DNA of 64,000 bases from Bacillaceae bacterium SAS-127 (lineage in GTDB: Bacteria > Bacillota > Bacilli > Bacillales > Domibacillaceae). Below, piece by piece: positions 19,020 through 27,547 of this stretch. Positions within the stretch are counted from its first letter, which is position 1. Each line of letters starts with the position of its first letter. The stretch lies in NCBI GenBank assembly GCA_002261155.1, contig NKXN01000023.1, positions 1 through 64,000 of the forward strand. The letters are read 5' to 3'. The notes beneath the pieces are model-generated. The model was not told the DNA's origin, made no database searches, and saw nothing but the letters and a program-made list of their open reading frames with translations. Both the position numbers and the translations under genes were made by a program.

Positions 19020-19159
19020 ACTGAATGTATTGTGCTTTCACAAAATGTTTTTTGAGAAGGGGTATTGCTACATAACAATTGGCTATAGGGACTGACATTT
19101 TTTTATCGTCACTCTAGCCGTGTCGAATGCGCAACAATATTAATAAATTAAACAATAAC

Positions 19160-19205
19160 AAAACTCCCCAAGCAGTTACTTTAATTGTTGCTTGGGGAGT
19201 TTTCA
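19160..19205. terminator. Bidirectional terminator
   Basis: Fifteen-base perfect stem AAAACTCCCCAAGCA (19160-19174) with TGCTTGGGGAGTTTT (19189-19203). It ends the araC-type transcript. Confidence 0.85.
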
Positions 19206-19445
19206 TCAACATGATTTGTATACTTTCAAACTACCCTACACTTTTGATCAGAAATTAATAACCAAATATCAATAAAAATTTACTATTTAATTTTACGGAT
19301 AATTACGATAAATATTGTCAAACTAAGGTGTTAATCCTTGCAAAAAGTAAGGTGGAGAGCTTTTGTTTAGCGCATTGGGGATGAGGTCGCTCTTTCCATC
19401 AGCTGTTAAATAGCTTATAATGGTGGTATTTTAATGCATCAACAA

Positions 19446-19503
19446 TAATGCTATACTATAAGTAATAATGATATACTATAAATGATTAATGATATACTAC
19501 AAT
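19446..19503. repeat. Three tandem 20-21-bp operator-like repeats upstream of mqo
   Basis: TAATGCTATACTATAAG (19446), TAATGATATACTATAAA (19466) and TAATGATATACTACAAT (19487) recur with a period of 20 and 21 bases, i.e. two helical turns. They start 165 bases before the mqo start in an interval (19204-19610) with no gene. The spacing fits a regulator binding on one DNA face; which one is unknown. Confidence 0.5.
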
Positions 19504-19610
19504 TAGTTACAATTGATGCGGAAAAGGTGTTTGACTAGATGGTGCCCTGACTTGCTGTGACGTTTAAATAGGAGCGCCTGCATCCTTTCTGCAAATCTGA
19601 GGGGATAAGG

Positions 19611-21143
19611 ATGGGTAAGATGAGCAACAGAGAAGAAAAGTCAGATGTTATCTTAATTGGTGCTGGAATTATGAGTGCTACGTTGGGAACGCTTCTGAAA
19701 GAATTAGTGCCGGACTGGAAAATTACAGCGTTTGAGAAGCTCGAAAAAGCAGGGGAAGAAAGCTCTAATGAATGGAATAATGCGGGAACGGGGCATGCTG
19801 CACTGTGCGAGCTGAATTATACTTCTGAAAAGCCAGACGGATCTATCGATATTAAGAAAGCGATTAAAGTAAATGAGCAGTTCCAAGTTTCAATGCAGTT
19901 TTGGTCTCACCTTGTGAATAACAAGATGATCAACAATCCACAAGACTTTATTATGCCGCTACCTCACATCAGTATGGTACAAGGGGAAGACAACGTAAAG
20001 TTTTTAAAGAGACGTTTTGAAGCAATGGCGAACAACCCCTTATTTAAAGGGATGAAATTTTCTGATGACCGGGAAACGTTGAAGAAATGGATTCCGCTTA
20101 TTATGCAAGACCGTTTAGAAAGTGACCGCATTGCCGCAACAAAAATCGACTCAGGAACGGATGTTAACTTCGGTGCTTTAACACGTATGTTATTTGAGCA
20201 GTTACAAACTCAAAATGTCGATGTCGAATATAAACATAGTGTTGAAAGCATTAAACGCAATAGCGATGGCTCATGGTCATTAAAGGTGCATGATCTTGTT
20301 GGTTGTAAAATGACATACCATAGGGCGAAGTTTGTTTTCCTTGGAGCTGGTGGAGGAAGCTTGCAGTTGCTACAGCAAACAGGTATTCCTGAAGGGAAAC
20401 ACATTGGCGGATTCCCGATCAGCGGATTATTCTTAGTATGTAAAAATCAAGAAGTGGTTGAGCAGCATCATGCAAAAGTATACGGAAAAGCTGCAGTTGG
20501 TGCACCACCAATGTCTGTTCCACATCTTGATACACGCTATATCGACAACAAAAAATCATTGTTATTTGGCCCGTTCGCTGGCTTCTCACCGAAGTTTTTA
20601 AAAACAGGCTCAAACATGGATTTAATCTCTTCTGTCAAACCACATAATATTACGACGTTATTGGCGGCAGGAGTGAAAGAGATGGCGTTGACAAAATACT
20701 TGATCCAACAGCTGATGTTATCGAAAGAACAGCGTATGGAAGAGTTGCGTGAATTTATCCCGAACGCTGAGAGTGAAGATTGGGATATTGTCGTAGCGGG
20801 TCAACGTGTACAAGTAATTAAAGATACGGAAGCAGGCGGCAAAGGAACGCTTCAATTTGGTACGGAAGTAGTTAGCTCGGCTGACGGCTCGATTGCAGCC
20901 TTGCTCGGAGCTTCACCTGGTGCTTCTACCGCTGTTTCTGTTATGCTTGAGGTCATCAAAAAATGCTTCCCTGATCGCATGAAAGAGTGGGAGCCGAAAA
21001 TTAAAGAGATGATCCCTTCTTATGGCGTGTCACTACTAGAAAACCCAGAGCTGATTGACAAAATTCATACTTCAACAGAGCAGGCGCTCGGTTTAAGTCA
21101 ACACTCGTCGTCACAAACAGAAGGCGAAAGCGTATTATCATAA
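19611..21143 (+). CDS. mqo: Malate:quinone oxidoreductase
   Basis: 510 residues from ATG 19611, with GAGGGG at 19599-19604. The N-terminal FAD-binding motif [17 protein letters not shown] is followed by the family block [20 protein letters not shown] near residue 45. Further conserved stretches are [16 protein letters not shown] near 265 and [12 protein letters not shown] near 318; GQRVQVIKD and [16 protein letters not shown] sit near the end. It is a membrane-peripheral FAD enzyme that oxidises malate to oxaloacetate and passes electrons to menaquinone, replacing or complementing malate dehydrogenase. It stands alone between two terminators. Confidence 0.92.
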   Translation: MGKMSNREEKSDVILIGAGIMSATLGTLLKELVPDWKITAFEKLEKAGEESSNEWNNAGTGHAALCELNYTSEKPDGSIDIKKAIKVNEQFQVSMQFWSHLVNNKMINNPQDFIMPLPHISMVQGEDNVKFLKRRFEAMANNPLFKGMKFSDDRETLKKWIPLIMQDRLESDRIAATKIDSGTDVNFGALTRMLFEQLQTQNVDVEYKHSVESIKRNSDGSWSLKVHDLVGCKMTYHRAKFVFLGAGGGSLQLLQQTGIPEGKHIGGFPISGLFLVCKNQEVVEQHHAKVYGKAAVGAPPMSVPHLDTRYIDNKKSLLFGPFAGFSPKFLKTGSNMDLISSVKPHNITTLLAAGVKEMALTKYLIQQLMLSKEQRMEELREFIPNAESEDWDIVVAGQRVQVIKDTEAGGKGTLQFGTEVVSSADGSIAALLGASPGASTAVSVMLEVIKKCFPDRMKEWEPKIKEMIPSYGVSLLENPELIDKIHTSTEQALGLSQHSSSQTEGESVLS

Positions 21144-21152
21144 CTGAAATAA

Positions 21153-21189
21153 AAGAGGACTTCCCATTTTTGACGGGAAGTCCTTTTCT
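21153..21189 (+). terminator. Terminator after mqo
   Basis: Ten-base stem AGGACTTCCC (21156-21165) with GGGAAGTCCT (21175-21184), followed by TTTT. A second GGGAC-type partial palindrome follows at 21197-21218. Confidence 0.8.
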
Positions 21190-21216
21190 ATTTCAGTGGG
21201 ACGAGGAACCTGTCCC

Positions 21217-21747
21217 CTATTTAATAACCTTCTTTAATCGTCCCACCAGTGGTAAGACGATGACCCCAGCGATGACGATTTGCATGACGTTTCCTGGGAT
21301 GGAGCCGAATGGCTGAATCCAGTTTCCATAAAGGATCACTTCAGCGAAATAGTAGCCGACGACTTTGATTATCAGTGCAGCGACAATGGCAAGTGTGTAA
21401 ACGACAGTTCTTTTGCCGGGCATTTTTTCAGAGATAAGACCAGCTATATAGCCCATTGCACCTACGATGACGAATGTAAATGGAGCCCATATTGTCCAGC
21501 TAGAGAAAATATCGAATAAGGCCATTCCGAAAGCTCCTGCAATAGCTCCGGTTTTTCTACCGTAAACGAATGCAGCGATAAAGAGAGGAACATTCCCGAG
21601 ATGAATGAGGCCTCCGTTACCCATAATAGGAAGCTTAATGTTGATGAACATGCTCGCTACTAGGGTTAATGTGATAAAAAGTGCATTGATGACGAGGGAT
21701 CTTGTTTTCGTCTTTGTTGCACCTGCCGATGAGAATGTTGAATCCAT
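21217..21747 (-). CDS. ECF transporter S component, vitamin type
   Basis: 176 residues, six hydrophobic helices. The motif HLGNVPLFIAAFVYGRKTGA, then GAFGMALFDIFSSWTIWAP and TFVIVGAMGYIAGLISEK are typical of ECF S components for small vitamins (thiamine precursors, pyridoxine, and similar). The exact ligand cannot be read from sequence. No ATPase or T component is adjacent, so it must use a shared (group II) energising module encoded elsewhere. The leader on the minus strand contains a perfect 9-bp hairpin at 21789-21810 that may be regulatory. Confidence 0.75.
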   Translation of the reverse strand: MDSTFSSAGATKTKTRSLVINALFITLTLVASMFINIKLPIMGNGGLIHLGNVPLFIAAFVYGRKTGAIAGAFGMALFDIFSSWTIWAPFTFVIVGAMGYIAGLISEKMPGKRTVVYTLAIVAALIIKVVGYYFAEVILYGNWIQPFGSIPGNVMQIVIAGVIVLPLVGRLKKVIK

Positions 21748-21788
21748 GTGTTAACCTCTTTCTTTAAAAGTGTACTATAACCATAGAA

Positions 21789-21810
21789 TTTCACTGCTTT
21801 AGCAGTGAAA
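21789..21810 (-). promoter_or_regulatory. Perfect hairpin in the leader of the ECF S gene
   Basis: TTTCACTGC-TTTA-GCAGTGAAA lies 42 bases upstream of the start codon. No T-run follows on the minus strand, so it is not an ordinary terminator; operator or leader RNA structure are possible. Confidence 0.4.
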
Positions 21811-22015
21811 GCGGTTAGATATTATCATACTCTTAATCAGACGCTTAATAAATACCTAATATTATTTATTTACGCAGGTAAAGAAGTCATGTAGAAGAGG
21901 ATTTGATATAAGTTATTAAGCATGATATAAGTGTAAAAGAAGTGGAACATTTGGTTTTATATTTTTTGACTGAGAGTTTGAAATTGTATCCATAGTGAGA
22001 GGATTTGAATTTGAA

Positions 22016-22977
22016 ATGATAGATAATTTTTGGCGTGATTTACCACGACCATTTTTTGTACTTGCACCGATGGAAGATGTGACAGATGTTGTTTTTCGTC
22101 ATGTAGTAAGTGAAGCCGTCGACCGGATGTATTTTTTACAGAGTTTACAAACTCGGATAGTTATTGTCATCCAGATGGGATCAAAAGTGTGCGTGGCCGT
22201 TTGACTTTTACAGAAGATGAACAGCCAATGGTGGCACATATTTGGGGGGACAATCCCGAATATTTCCGTCAAATGAGTATTGGTATGGCAGAACTAGGAT
22301 TTAAAGGCATCGATATTAATATGGGCTGCCCTGTTCCGAATGTGGCATCGAGAGGGAAAGGTAGTGGCCTTATTTTACGTCCAGACGTTGCGGCAGAGCT
22401 TATTCAAGCGGCAAAAGCGGGTGGACTGCCTGTTAGTGTGAAAACACGACTTGGCTATAAGGAGTTAAATGAGTGGGAGGGGTGGTTAACGCATATTTTA
22501 AAACAAGATATTGCAAACCTTTCTATTCATTTACGTACAAGAGAGGAAATGAGCCAAGTAGATGCGCATTGGGAGCTAATTCCGGAAATCAAGGAATTAC
22601 GTGACCGTATCGCACCAAATACGCTACTAACAATCAATGGAGACATTCCTGACCGTCAAGTTGGACTACAGCTTGCTGAACAATATGGTATTGATGGCGT
22701 TATGATCGGGCGAGGTATTTTTAAAAATCCTTTTGCTTTTGAGAAAGAACCAAAAGAGCATAGCAGTAAAGAATACCTTGATCTTTTAAGACTGCAGCTT
22801 GATCTTCAAGATCAATATGCGGAAGAACTGCCACGTTCCATCACAGGGCTTCATCGCTTTTTCAAAATTTATGTCAAAGGATTCCCAGGAGCGGCTGAAT
22901 TAAGAAATCAATTGATGAACACGAAATCAACTGATGAAGTGCGTGCATTGCTTGATAACTTTGGGGAAGAATGTTGA
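22016..22977 (+). pseudogene. dus: tRNA-dihydrouridine synthase with a one-base frameshift
   Basis: The first 35 residues ([26 protein letters not shown]) read from ATG 22016; the frame then breaks near 22118, where GAAGCCGTCGACCGG should read GCC-GGT-CGA-CCG, i.e. one G is missing. The continuation in the new frame supplies [19 protein letters not shown] and the rest of the enzyme. Catalytic region: [26 protein letters not shown]-binding blocks [18 protein letters not shown] and [13 protein letters not shown]. Family knowledge: reduces uridines in tRNA D-loops using FMN and NADPH. The lesion is in a two-base G run, so sequencing error is as likely as mutation. A related gene, yfjN, neighbours yfjO-yfjP in B. 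subtilis. Confidence 0.82.
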
Positions 22978-23073
22978 TGGGATAGGGAAATGACGTAACT
23001 TTCAAAAAGTAAGCATGTTAAAGGATACGCTTTTACTGCTGGATAAACAACCAACATTTTAGGAGGACAAACA

Positions 23074-23607
23074 ATGGCTATAAGTAATAATGATATTTTA
23101 CTTAGAGTAAGATATGCTCTAGATATAAAAGATATAGATATGGTGGAGATATTTAAACTTGGTGGCGTTGAAGTAACAAAAGAAGAAGTACGAAAGATAC
23201 TGACAAAATTAAAAAATAGTTACTATGATGAATTTGACGATGGTAGTGATGAAGTTGAAAATGATTACGAAATAAAATGCAATAATGTGATGTTAGAGTC
23301 ATTTTTGAATGGTTTTATTACTTTTAAAAGAGGAAAACAAGATCCCAAACCAGGGCAACCGGATAGACAAGCAATATCTTTAAAAAGTAATGGAAGTGTT
23401 AATAATCTCGTTCTAAAAAAATTGAAGATAGCACTATCATTAACAAGTGAAGATATGCTTGATATATTAGAAGTCGTAGGGGTCATCGTAACAAAAGGAG
23501 AATTAAGCGCTCTATTAAGAAAAGAAGGCCATAAAAATTATAAAGAGTGCGGTGATAGATACGCAAGAAATTTCTTAAAGGGACTAGCTGTAAAGTATAG
23601 AGGATAA
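23074..23607 (+). CDS. DUF1456 (YehS-like) protein
   Basis: 177 residues with AGGAGGAC just upstream of ATG 23074. It carries two copies of the same approximately 65-residue helical module: NNDILLRVRYALDIKDIDMV followed by GVEVTKEEVRKIL, and NNLVLKKLKIALSLTSEDML followed by GVIVTKGELSALLRKEG. This duplicated architecture is that of the DUF1456/YehS family, whose function is unknown. It is cytosolic and charged. Downstream lies a degraded copy of a transglutaminase gene. Confidence 0.78.
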   Translation: MAISNNDILLRVRYALDIKDIDMVEIFKLGGVEVTKEEVRKILTKLKNSYYDEFDDGSDEVENDYEIKCNNVMLESFLNGFITFKRGKQDPKPGQPDRQAISLKSNGSVNNLVLKKLKIALSLTSEDMLDILEVVGVIVTKGELSALLRKEGHKNYKECGDRYARNFLKGLAVKYRG

Positions 23608-23738
23608 GGAATCGTTTATTACTTCAGCTTTGACGGTAGTTTATTTTGGAGCAACGGTCGCTTCGAGTTAAAATATAGATTTCCACTATAAAAATTATCA
23701 AAAGGGATGACTTGAAACTGCCAGATGCGATGGCTGCA
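23608..23738 (+). pseudogene. Deleted duplicate of the transglutaminase-like gene at 28.8 kb
   Basis: Bases 23612-23687 (IVYYFSFDGSLFWSNGR, then FELKYRFP) match the intact gene around 29494-29567 almost base for base. Then AAAATTATCAAAAGG matches around 29715, and GGGATGACTTGAAACTGCCAG, read as DDLKLPDAMAAWG-stop, matches its last codons near 30020-30061. The catalytic region between is gone. It is a remnant of a paralogue with at least two internal deletions. Confidence 0.75.
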
Positions 23739-23768
23739 TGGGGTTGATGAAGGTAAAGAGCCAATAAC

Positions 23769-23822
23769 GAATAGGGTGACCCTAAAAATCGTTTTTTAAC
23801 GATTTTGGGGGTCACCCTATTC
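23769..23822. terminator. Long two-part hairpin
   Basis: GAATAGGGTGACCC (23769-23782) pairs with GGGTCACCCTATTC (23809-23822); an inner AAAATCGT/ACGATTTT stem extends it. It is bidirectional, with no clear T-run outside, so it could be a terminator or a remnant of a small repeat. Confidence 0.5.
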
Positions 23823-23886
23823 TAGTTAAGACAATTGTATTTTCATGTTCTGTTGACAGAAAAATAAACCCTTAATAATATGAAAT

Positions 23887-23901
23887 TAATAATCATTATC
23901 A
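23887..23901 (+). promoter_or_regulatory. Fur-box-like operator upstream of the siderophore cluster
   Basis: TAATAATCATTATCA matches 14 of 15 positions of TGATAATNATTATCA, 83 bases before the AraC-type regulator start. It implies iron repression of the regulator and perhaps the whole cluster. Confidence 0.7.
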
Positions 23902-23983
23902 TTTAAATTAGTATATAATAGTTTACCAGATAAAACTTAGTATAGAAGAGTTTACAAACTATTATTGAAATGAGGTATACAAT

Positions 23984-24808
23984 GTGAAATTCAACGTGAA
24001 TCAGTTGGCGGAGCATTTTGCACACATTCCTTTTCAAGTGAAAGGAATATATCGATATGCTAAAGATCCAGGTGTGCCTAGTGCTGACTATACAGATTCT
24101 TTTCCTGGGTTTGTGTTTCCGCTTACAGGTAAGACGCAATTTTCATTTAATGGAAAGCCTTATATCCTTTCGCCAGGAAAAGTTGTGCATGGTGGCGCAA
24201 AAATGAAACTAGCTCAAAAAACGTTTGGTAAAACTAACTGGGAATACATTCTTGTTTTATATCGTATATGTCACTCCGAACTAGAGGAGTCAAGTTTTTC
24301 TCACCAGCATTTTGAATTATCAACAGGACAGTCTCCTCGTCTTATTGAATTAATTATGCGTCTTTGGCATGTGTATAATCAGCCAGGTGGTATTTCGAGG
24401 TTTCAGACCGAAATGCTATTTCGAGATGTACTGAATGAAGTCTTTTTATGTGTTAATAGGCAAAATAATTGTGAATCACATACTTTATTTGAACGGGTAT
24501 CTAATTATATTCATGAATACTATTATGAAAGCCATACGATAGCAGAGCTTGCAGAACAAAATCACGTGAATCGAAATCGACTTTCTTACGTATTTAGAAG
24601 ACATGCGGGGATGGGACCAGCAGAATATTTATTAAAATATCGTTTGAACAGGGCGCAAGAAATGTTGTTTACAAGTAGTGTACCTGTACAACAAATTGCG
24701 CAAGCTGTTGGATTTACTGATCCCTTTTATTTTAGTAGAGTGTTCAAAAAACAATTTGGTATTTCTCCTACTGATTATCGAGAGAAGTTCATCAATAATC
24801 CATGCTAA
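23984..24808 (+). CDS. AraC-family regulator of siderophore uptake
   Basis: 274 residues from GTG 23984, with TGAGGT upstream. The N-terminal half is a cupin-like ligand domain (FPGFVFPLTGKTQFSFNG, KPYILSPGKVVHGG). The C-terminal double HTH reads AELAEQNHVNRNRLSYVFRR, then IAQAVGFTDPFYFSRVFKK and GISPTDYREKF. It has no fused substrate-binding domain, unlike Bacillus subtilis Btr, but its position before an iron-siderophore binding lipoprotein suggests the same job: activation of uptake when the loaded siderophore is present. Confidence 0.82.
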   Translation: MKFNVNQLAEHFAHIPFQVKGIYRYAKDPGVPSADYTDSFPGFVFPLTGKTQFSFNGKPYILSPGKVVHGGAKMKLAQKTFGKTNWEYILVLYRICHSELEESSFSHQHFELSTGQSPRLIELIMRLWHVYNQPGGISRFQTEMLFRDVLNEVFLCVNRQNNCESHTLFERVSNYIHEYYYESHTIAELAEQNHVNRNRLSYVFRRHAGMGPAEYLLKYRLNRAQEMLFTSSVPVQQIAQAVGFTDPFYFSRVFKKQFGISPTDYREKFINNPC

Positions 24809-24894
24809 CTTCAACAAGCATCCATTCTAATCTAAAAATGGCTTTGCTATACTAGCGACAAGCAAAAGATAACATTGTATTGGAGGAGTTTAGT

Positions 24895-25869
24895 GTGCAA
24901 CAGATTAAAGGATTGCTAGTCTCATTGCTATTATTAGTAGGTATATTAGCAGGTTGCAGTGAAACACCTGCTGAAAATAAAGGATCAACTAAAGAAGATA
25001 CATCAGCAGCAAATAATACAGATGCAACTGAATGGCCAAGAACATTTACAGATGCATTAGGTAAAGAAATTGTGATTGAGGAAAAGCCAGAAAAATTGGC
25101 TTCTATATGGTATTTTTATCCTGAAATATTAACTGCATTAGGTGAGCCACCTGCGGCTACTACGGAGAAAGAGTATTTATCTTCTTTATCTTATTTAAAA
25201 GGAAAGCTAGATTCGGCTGAGGAATTAGGAGATAAAGTGTCACCTAATATTGAAAACATTCTTGCTACTGAGCCCGATTATATTTTAGCAACAGAACATC
25301 ATGAAGAAATGTATGATTCACTAGAAAAAGTCGCGCCAGTCATTACGTTAAAAACGGAAGACATTCTTGGAGATTGGCAATATGGACTTCGTACAGTAGC
25401 CGAGATTATCGGAAAAGAAGATGAGGCGGAAAAAGTAATTGATAATATGATGAAAGAAATCACAAAGGGACGTGAATCATTACAGTCGATGGAAGGAGAG
25501 TCCGTAGCACTTATATTGTCTTGGGATGGAAAAACTTTCAATGTTCTAGGTGAGGGAGCTCCTGTCTATACATTGGCGTTTGATAAAGAAAAAGGACTGG
25601 GCCTTACACCAGATAAGGCATTTAAAGGTACTAATAATGAATTTACTTCGTTTGAAGGGATTGCAACTGTTCAAGCAGACCATATTTTCCTTATAGGTGA
25701 CATTACAAAAGAGGAAAAATTGATGAGTGACTTAGAAAAAAGTAATGTATGGAATGGTCTGAATGCCGTGAAGAAAGGCAATGTCTATTTAATGGATAGT
25801 TCCGCTATTACTGGTGGTCCGTTGGCTACTGAATATGCCTTGCAGAATATGGTGAAATCTTTACGTTAG
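24895..25869 (+). CDS. Iron-siderophore ABC substrate-binding lipoprotein (FecB/FeuA type)
   Basis: 324 residues from GTG 24895, with TTGGAGGAG at 24880-24888. The lipoprotein signal is plain: LLVSLLLLVGILAGCS with the lipobox cysteine near residue 22. The mature protein is a class III (helical-backbone) binding protein; conserved blocks are RTFTDALGKEIVIEEKPEKL, PNIENILATEPDYILAT and NVWNGLNAVKKGNVYLMD. Family knowledge: captures ferric siderophores on the outer membrane face and hands them to FecCD permeases, encoded at 26510-28581. The cupin gene lies between them. Confidence 0.87.
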   Translation: MQQIKGLLVSLLLLVGILAGCSETPAENKGSTKEDTSAANNTDATEWPRTFTDALGKEIVIEEKPEKLASIWYFYPEILTALGEPPAATTEKEYLSSLSYLKGKLDSAEELGDKVSPNIENILATEPDYILATEHHEEMYDSLEKVAPVITLKTEDILGDWQYGLRTVAEIIGKEDEAEKVIDNMMKEITKGRESLQSMEGESVALILSWDGKTFNVLGEGAPVYTLAFDKEKGLGLTPDKAFKGTNNEFTSFEGIATVQADHIFLIGDITKEEKLMSDLEKSNVWNGLNAVKKGNVYLMDSSAITGGPLATEYALQNMVKSLR

Positions 25870-25925
25870 TTCTAAAAAGTTTACCTAGATCACTGTAATG
25901 ATAGAGTGGAAGTCAAAAATAAGGA

Positions 25926-26249
25926 GTGATTATTATCCGTTACCAAGCTATTCAACTCAATGACGAACTATCTAAACTTAACGATTATTGGTCTCCGAAA
26001 GTTATTGGTGAAATAAATGACTATCAATTTAAGCTTGTTAAAATTGATGGGGATTTTATGTGGCACGATCATGAAGGTGATGATAAGGTATTTATCGTGC
26101 TTGAAGGGGAGATGTTCATTGATTTTCGTGATGGACAGGTAAGAATCTCAAAAGGTGAGATGTTTATTGTCCCGGGAGGAGTCGAGCATAAGCCTTTCGC
26201 CGAAAAGGAATCCTACATCATGTTGATGGAGCCTAAAAGGCAGGGCTAA
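25926..26249 (+). CDS. Small cupin-domain protein
   Basis: 107 residues. The cupin metal motifs are WHDHEGDDKVFIVLEGEMFI (first) and PGGVEHKP (second), so a metal-binding beta-barrel is expected; the role is unknown. Start choice is awkward: the only canonical start, GTG 25926, lies inside the AAGGAG ribosome binding site (25921-25926). The properly spaced codons are ATT 25932 and ATC 25935, so a non-standard start or a lost ATG is possible. It sits between the siderophore lipoprotein and the FecCD permeases and may be co-transcribed with the lipoprotein. Confidence 0.7.
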   Translation: MIIIRYQAIQLNDELSKLNDYWSPKVIGEINDYQFKLVKIDGDFMWHDHEGDDKVFIVLEGEMFIDFRDGQVRISKGEMFIVPGGVEHKPFAEKESYIMLMEPKRQG

Positions 26250-26411
26250 CACTACTGATACTAATACTAGCCAATGATAATTGGCAGATCTCATTCTTAG
26301 TGGTCAACAAGAATAAGGTTCATCAGATGGCATGAAGTTCTTCCGACCAATGGCGTTGTATCAAATACGGTCAAAAAGACACAAGTCTTTCACCGCAATG
26401 ATAGGAATACC

Positions 26412-26453
26412 AAACAGTTCATGGGAGAAAATCTCTTATGAACTGTTTTTTTG
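26412..26453 (+). terminator. Terminator before the FecCD permeases
   Basis: Eleven-base stem AAACAGTTCAT (26412-26422) with ATGAACTGTTT (26438-26448), followed by a T-run. It separates the cupin transcript from the permeases. The stretch 26250-26411 has no clear gene. Confidence 0.75.
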
Positions 26454-26509
26454 TGTGACGCATAGGAAATAGATCATAAAAGTCAGCTATACGAGAAAGG
26501 AACAAACAG

Positions 26510-27547
26510 ATGGTATCATCAAATGAACAATTAAGAAAGGTAAACGAAACGGCACGCCCGATTACGGCGATATGGATTGTAGTAGGCGGAGCGTTTATCC
26601 TCTTATTCTCACTTATGTTGTCGATATCGTTAGGAGCTACAGATATAGATTTTAAAACGGTTTGGAAAGCAGTGGTCCAATTTAATCCCGATTCGCAAGA
26701 ACATCAAATTATTTGGGAACTTCGCCTTCCACGTGTCATCGGAGCGGCCTTTGTTGGGAGTTGTTTTGCGATATCAGGTGCATTAATGCAGGGGATGACG
26801 CGCAACCCTTTGGCTGATTCTGGTTTGCTTGGGTTAAATGCAGGTGCTGTTTTTATACTGGCCATATGTTTTGCCTTTTTCCCTAGTTTACCCTATATGT
26901 ATTTAATCTTATTTTCTTTTTTAGGAGCTGGATTAGGGGCAGGGATTGTATACGGTATTGGATCGTTATCAAAAAAAGGATTAACACCAATCCGTTTAGT
27001 ACTAGCAGGAGCGGCAGTCAGTGCGTTATTAGGTGCACTAAGTGAGGGGATTGCTCTATACTACGAAATTGGACAAGATATAGCATTTTGGTATGCGGGT
27101 GGTGTTTCGGCAACAAAGTGGAGTCATTTAAAAATAATAGCGCCATGGTTATTGCTAGGCTTTTTAGGGGCGATGATGTTATCGCGATCGATTACAATAT
27201 TAAGTCTAGGAGAAGAGATCGCAGTTGGTCTTGGTGAGAAAACAGGGCGTGTAAAACTCCTAAGTATGATCATTATCCTTATTTTAGCAGGGGCGGCTGT
27301 ATCTGTGGTAGGAGCGGTTAGTTTTGTTGGGCTGATTGTCCCGCATTTAACACGGCGTCTAGTAGGCTATGATTATCGTTGGATTATCCCAACCTCTGCC
27401 ATGTTAGGAGCGTTACTCGTTGTTTTAGCTGATTTAGGGGCGCGTATTATCAATCGGCCCTATGAAATACCAATCGGTGCATTAATTGCTCTGTTAGGTG
27501 TACCTTTCTTCTTGTATTTAGCGAGAAAAGGAGGGAAGGCGATATGA
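26510..27547 (+). CDS. FecCD-family siderophore permease 1
   Basis: 345 residues with AGAAAGGAACAAAC upstream of ATG 26510. About ten hydrophobic helices. Conserved FecCD blocks: RLPRVIGAAFVGSCFAISGA near residue 82, MTRNPLADSGLLGLNAGA near 103, SFVGLIVPHLTRRLVG near 267 and EIPIGALIALLGVPFFLYL at the end. It overlaps permease 2 by four bases, so the two form a heterodimeric channel. No ATPase gene is present; as with Bacillus feuABC, a shared ATPase encoded elsewhere must energise it. Confidence 0.9.
   Translation: MVSSNEQLRKVNETARPITAIWIVVGGAFILLFSLMLSISLGATDIDFKTVWKAVVQFNPDSQEHQIIWELRLPRVIGAAFVGSCFAISGALMQGMTRNPLADSGLLGLNAGAVFILAICFAFFPSLPYMYLILFSFLGAGLGAGIVYGIGSLSKKGLTPIRLVLAGAAVSALLGALSEGIALYYEIGQDIAFWYAGGVSATKWSHLKIIAPWLLLGFLGAMMLSRSITILSLGEEIAVGLGEKTGRVKLLSMIIILILAGAAVSVVGAVSFVGLIVPHLTRRLVGYDYRWIIPTSAMLGALLVVLADLGARIINRPYEIPIGALIALLGVPFFLYLARKGGKAI

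Noticed and set aside
26275-26400. Fragment resembling a Tn3-type transposase (GSSDGMKFF)
   Set aside because: Only a few residues match and a stop precedes them; too little for a mobile-element call.
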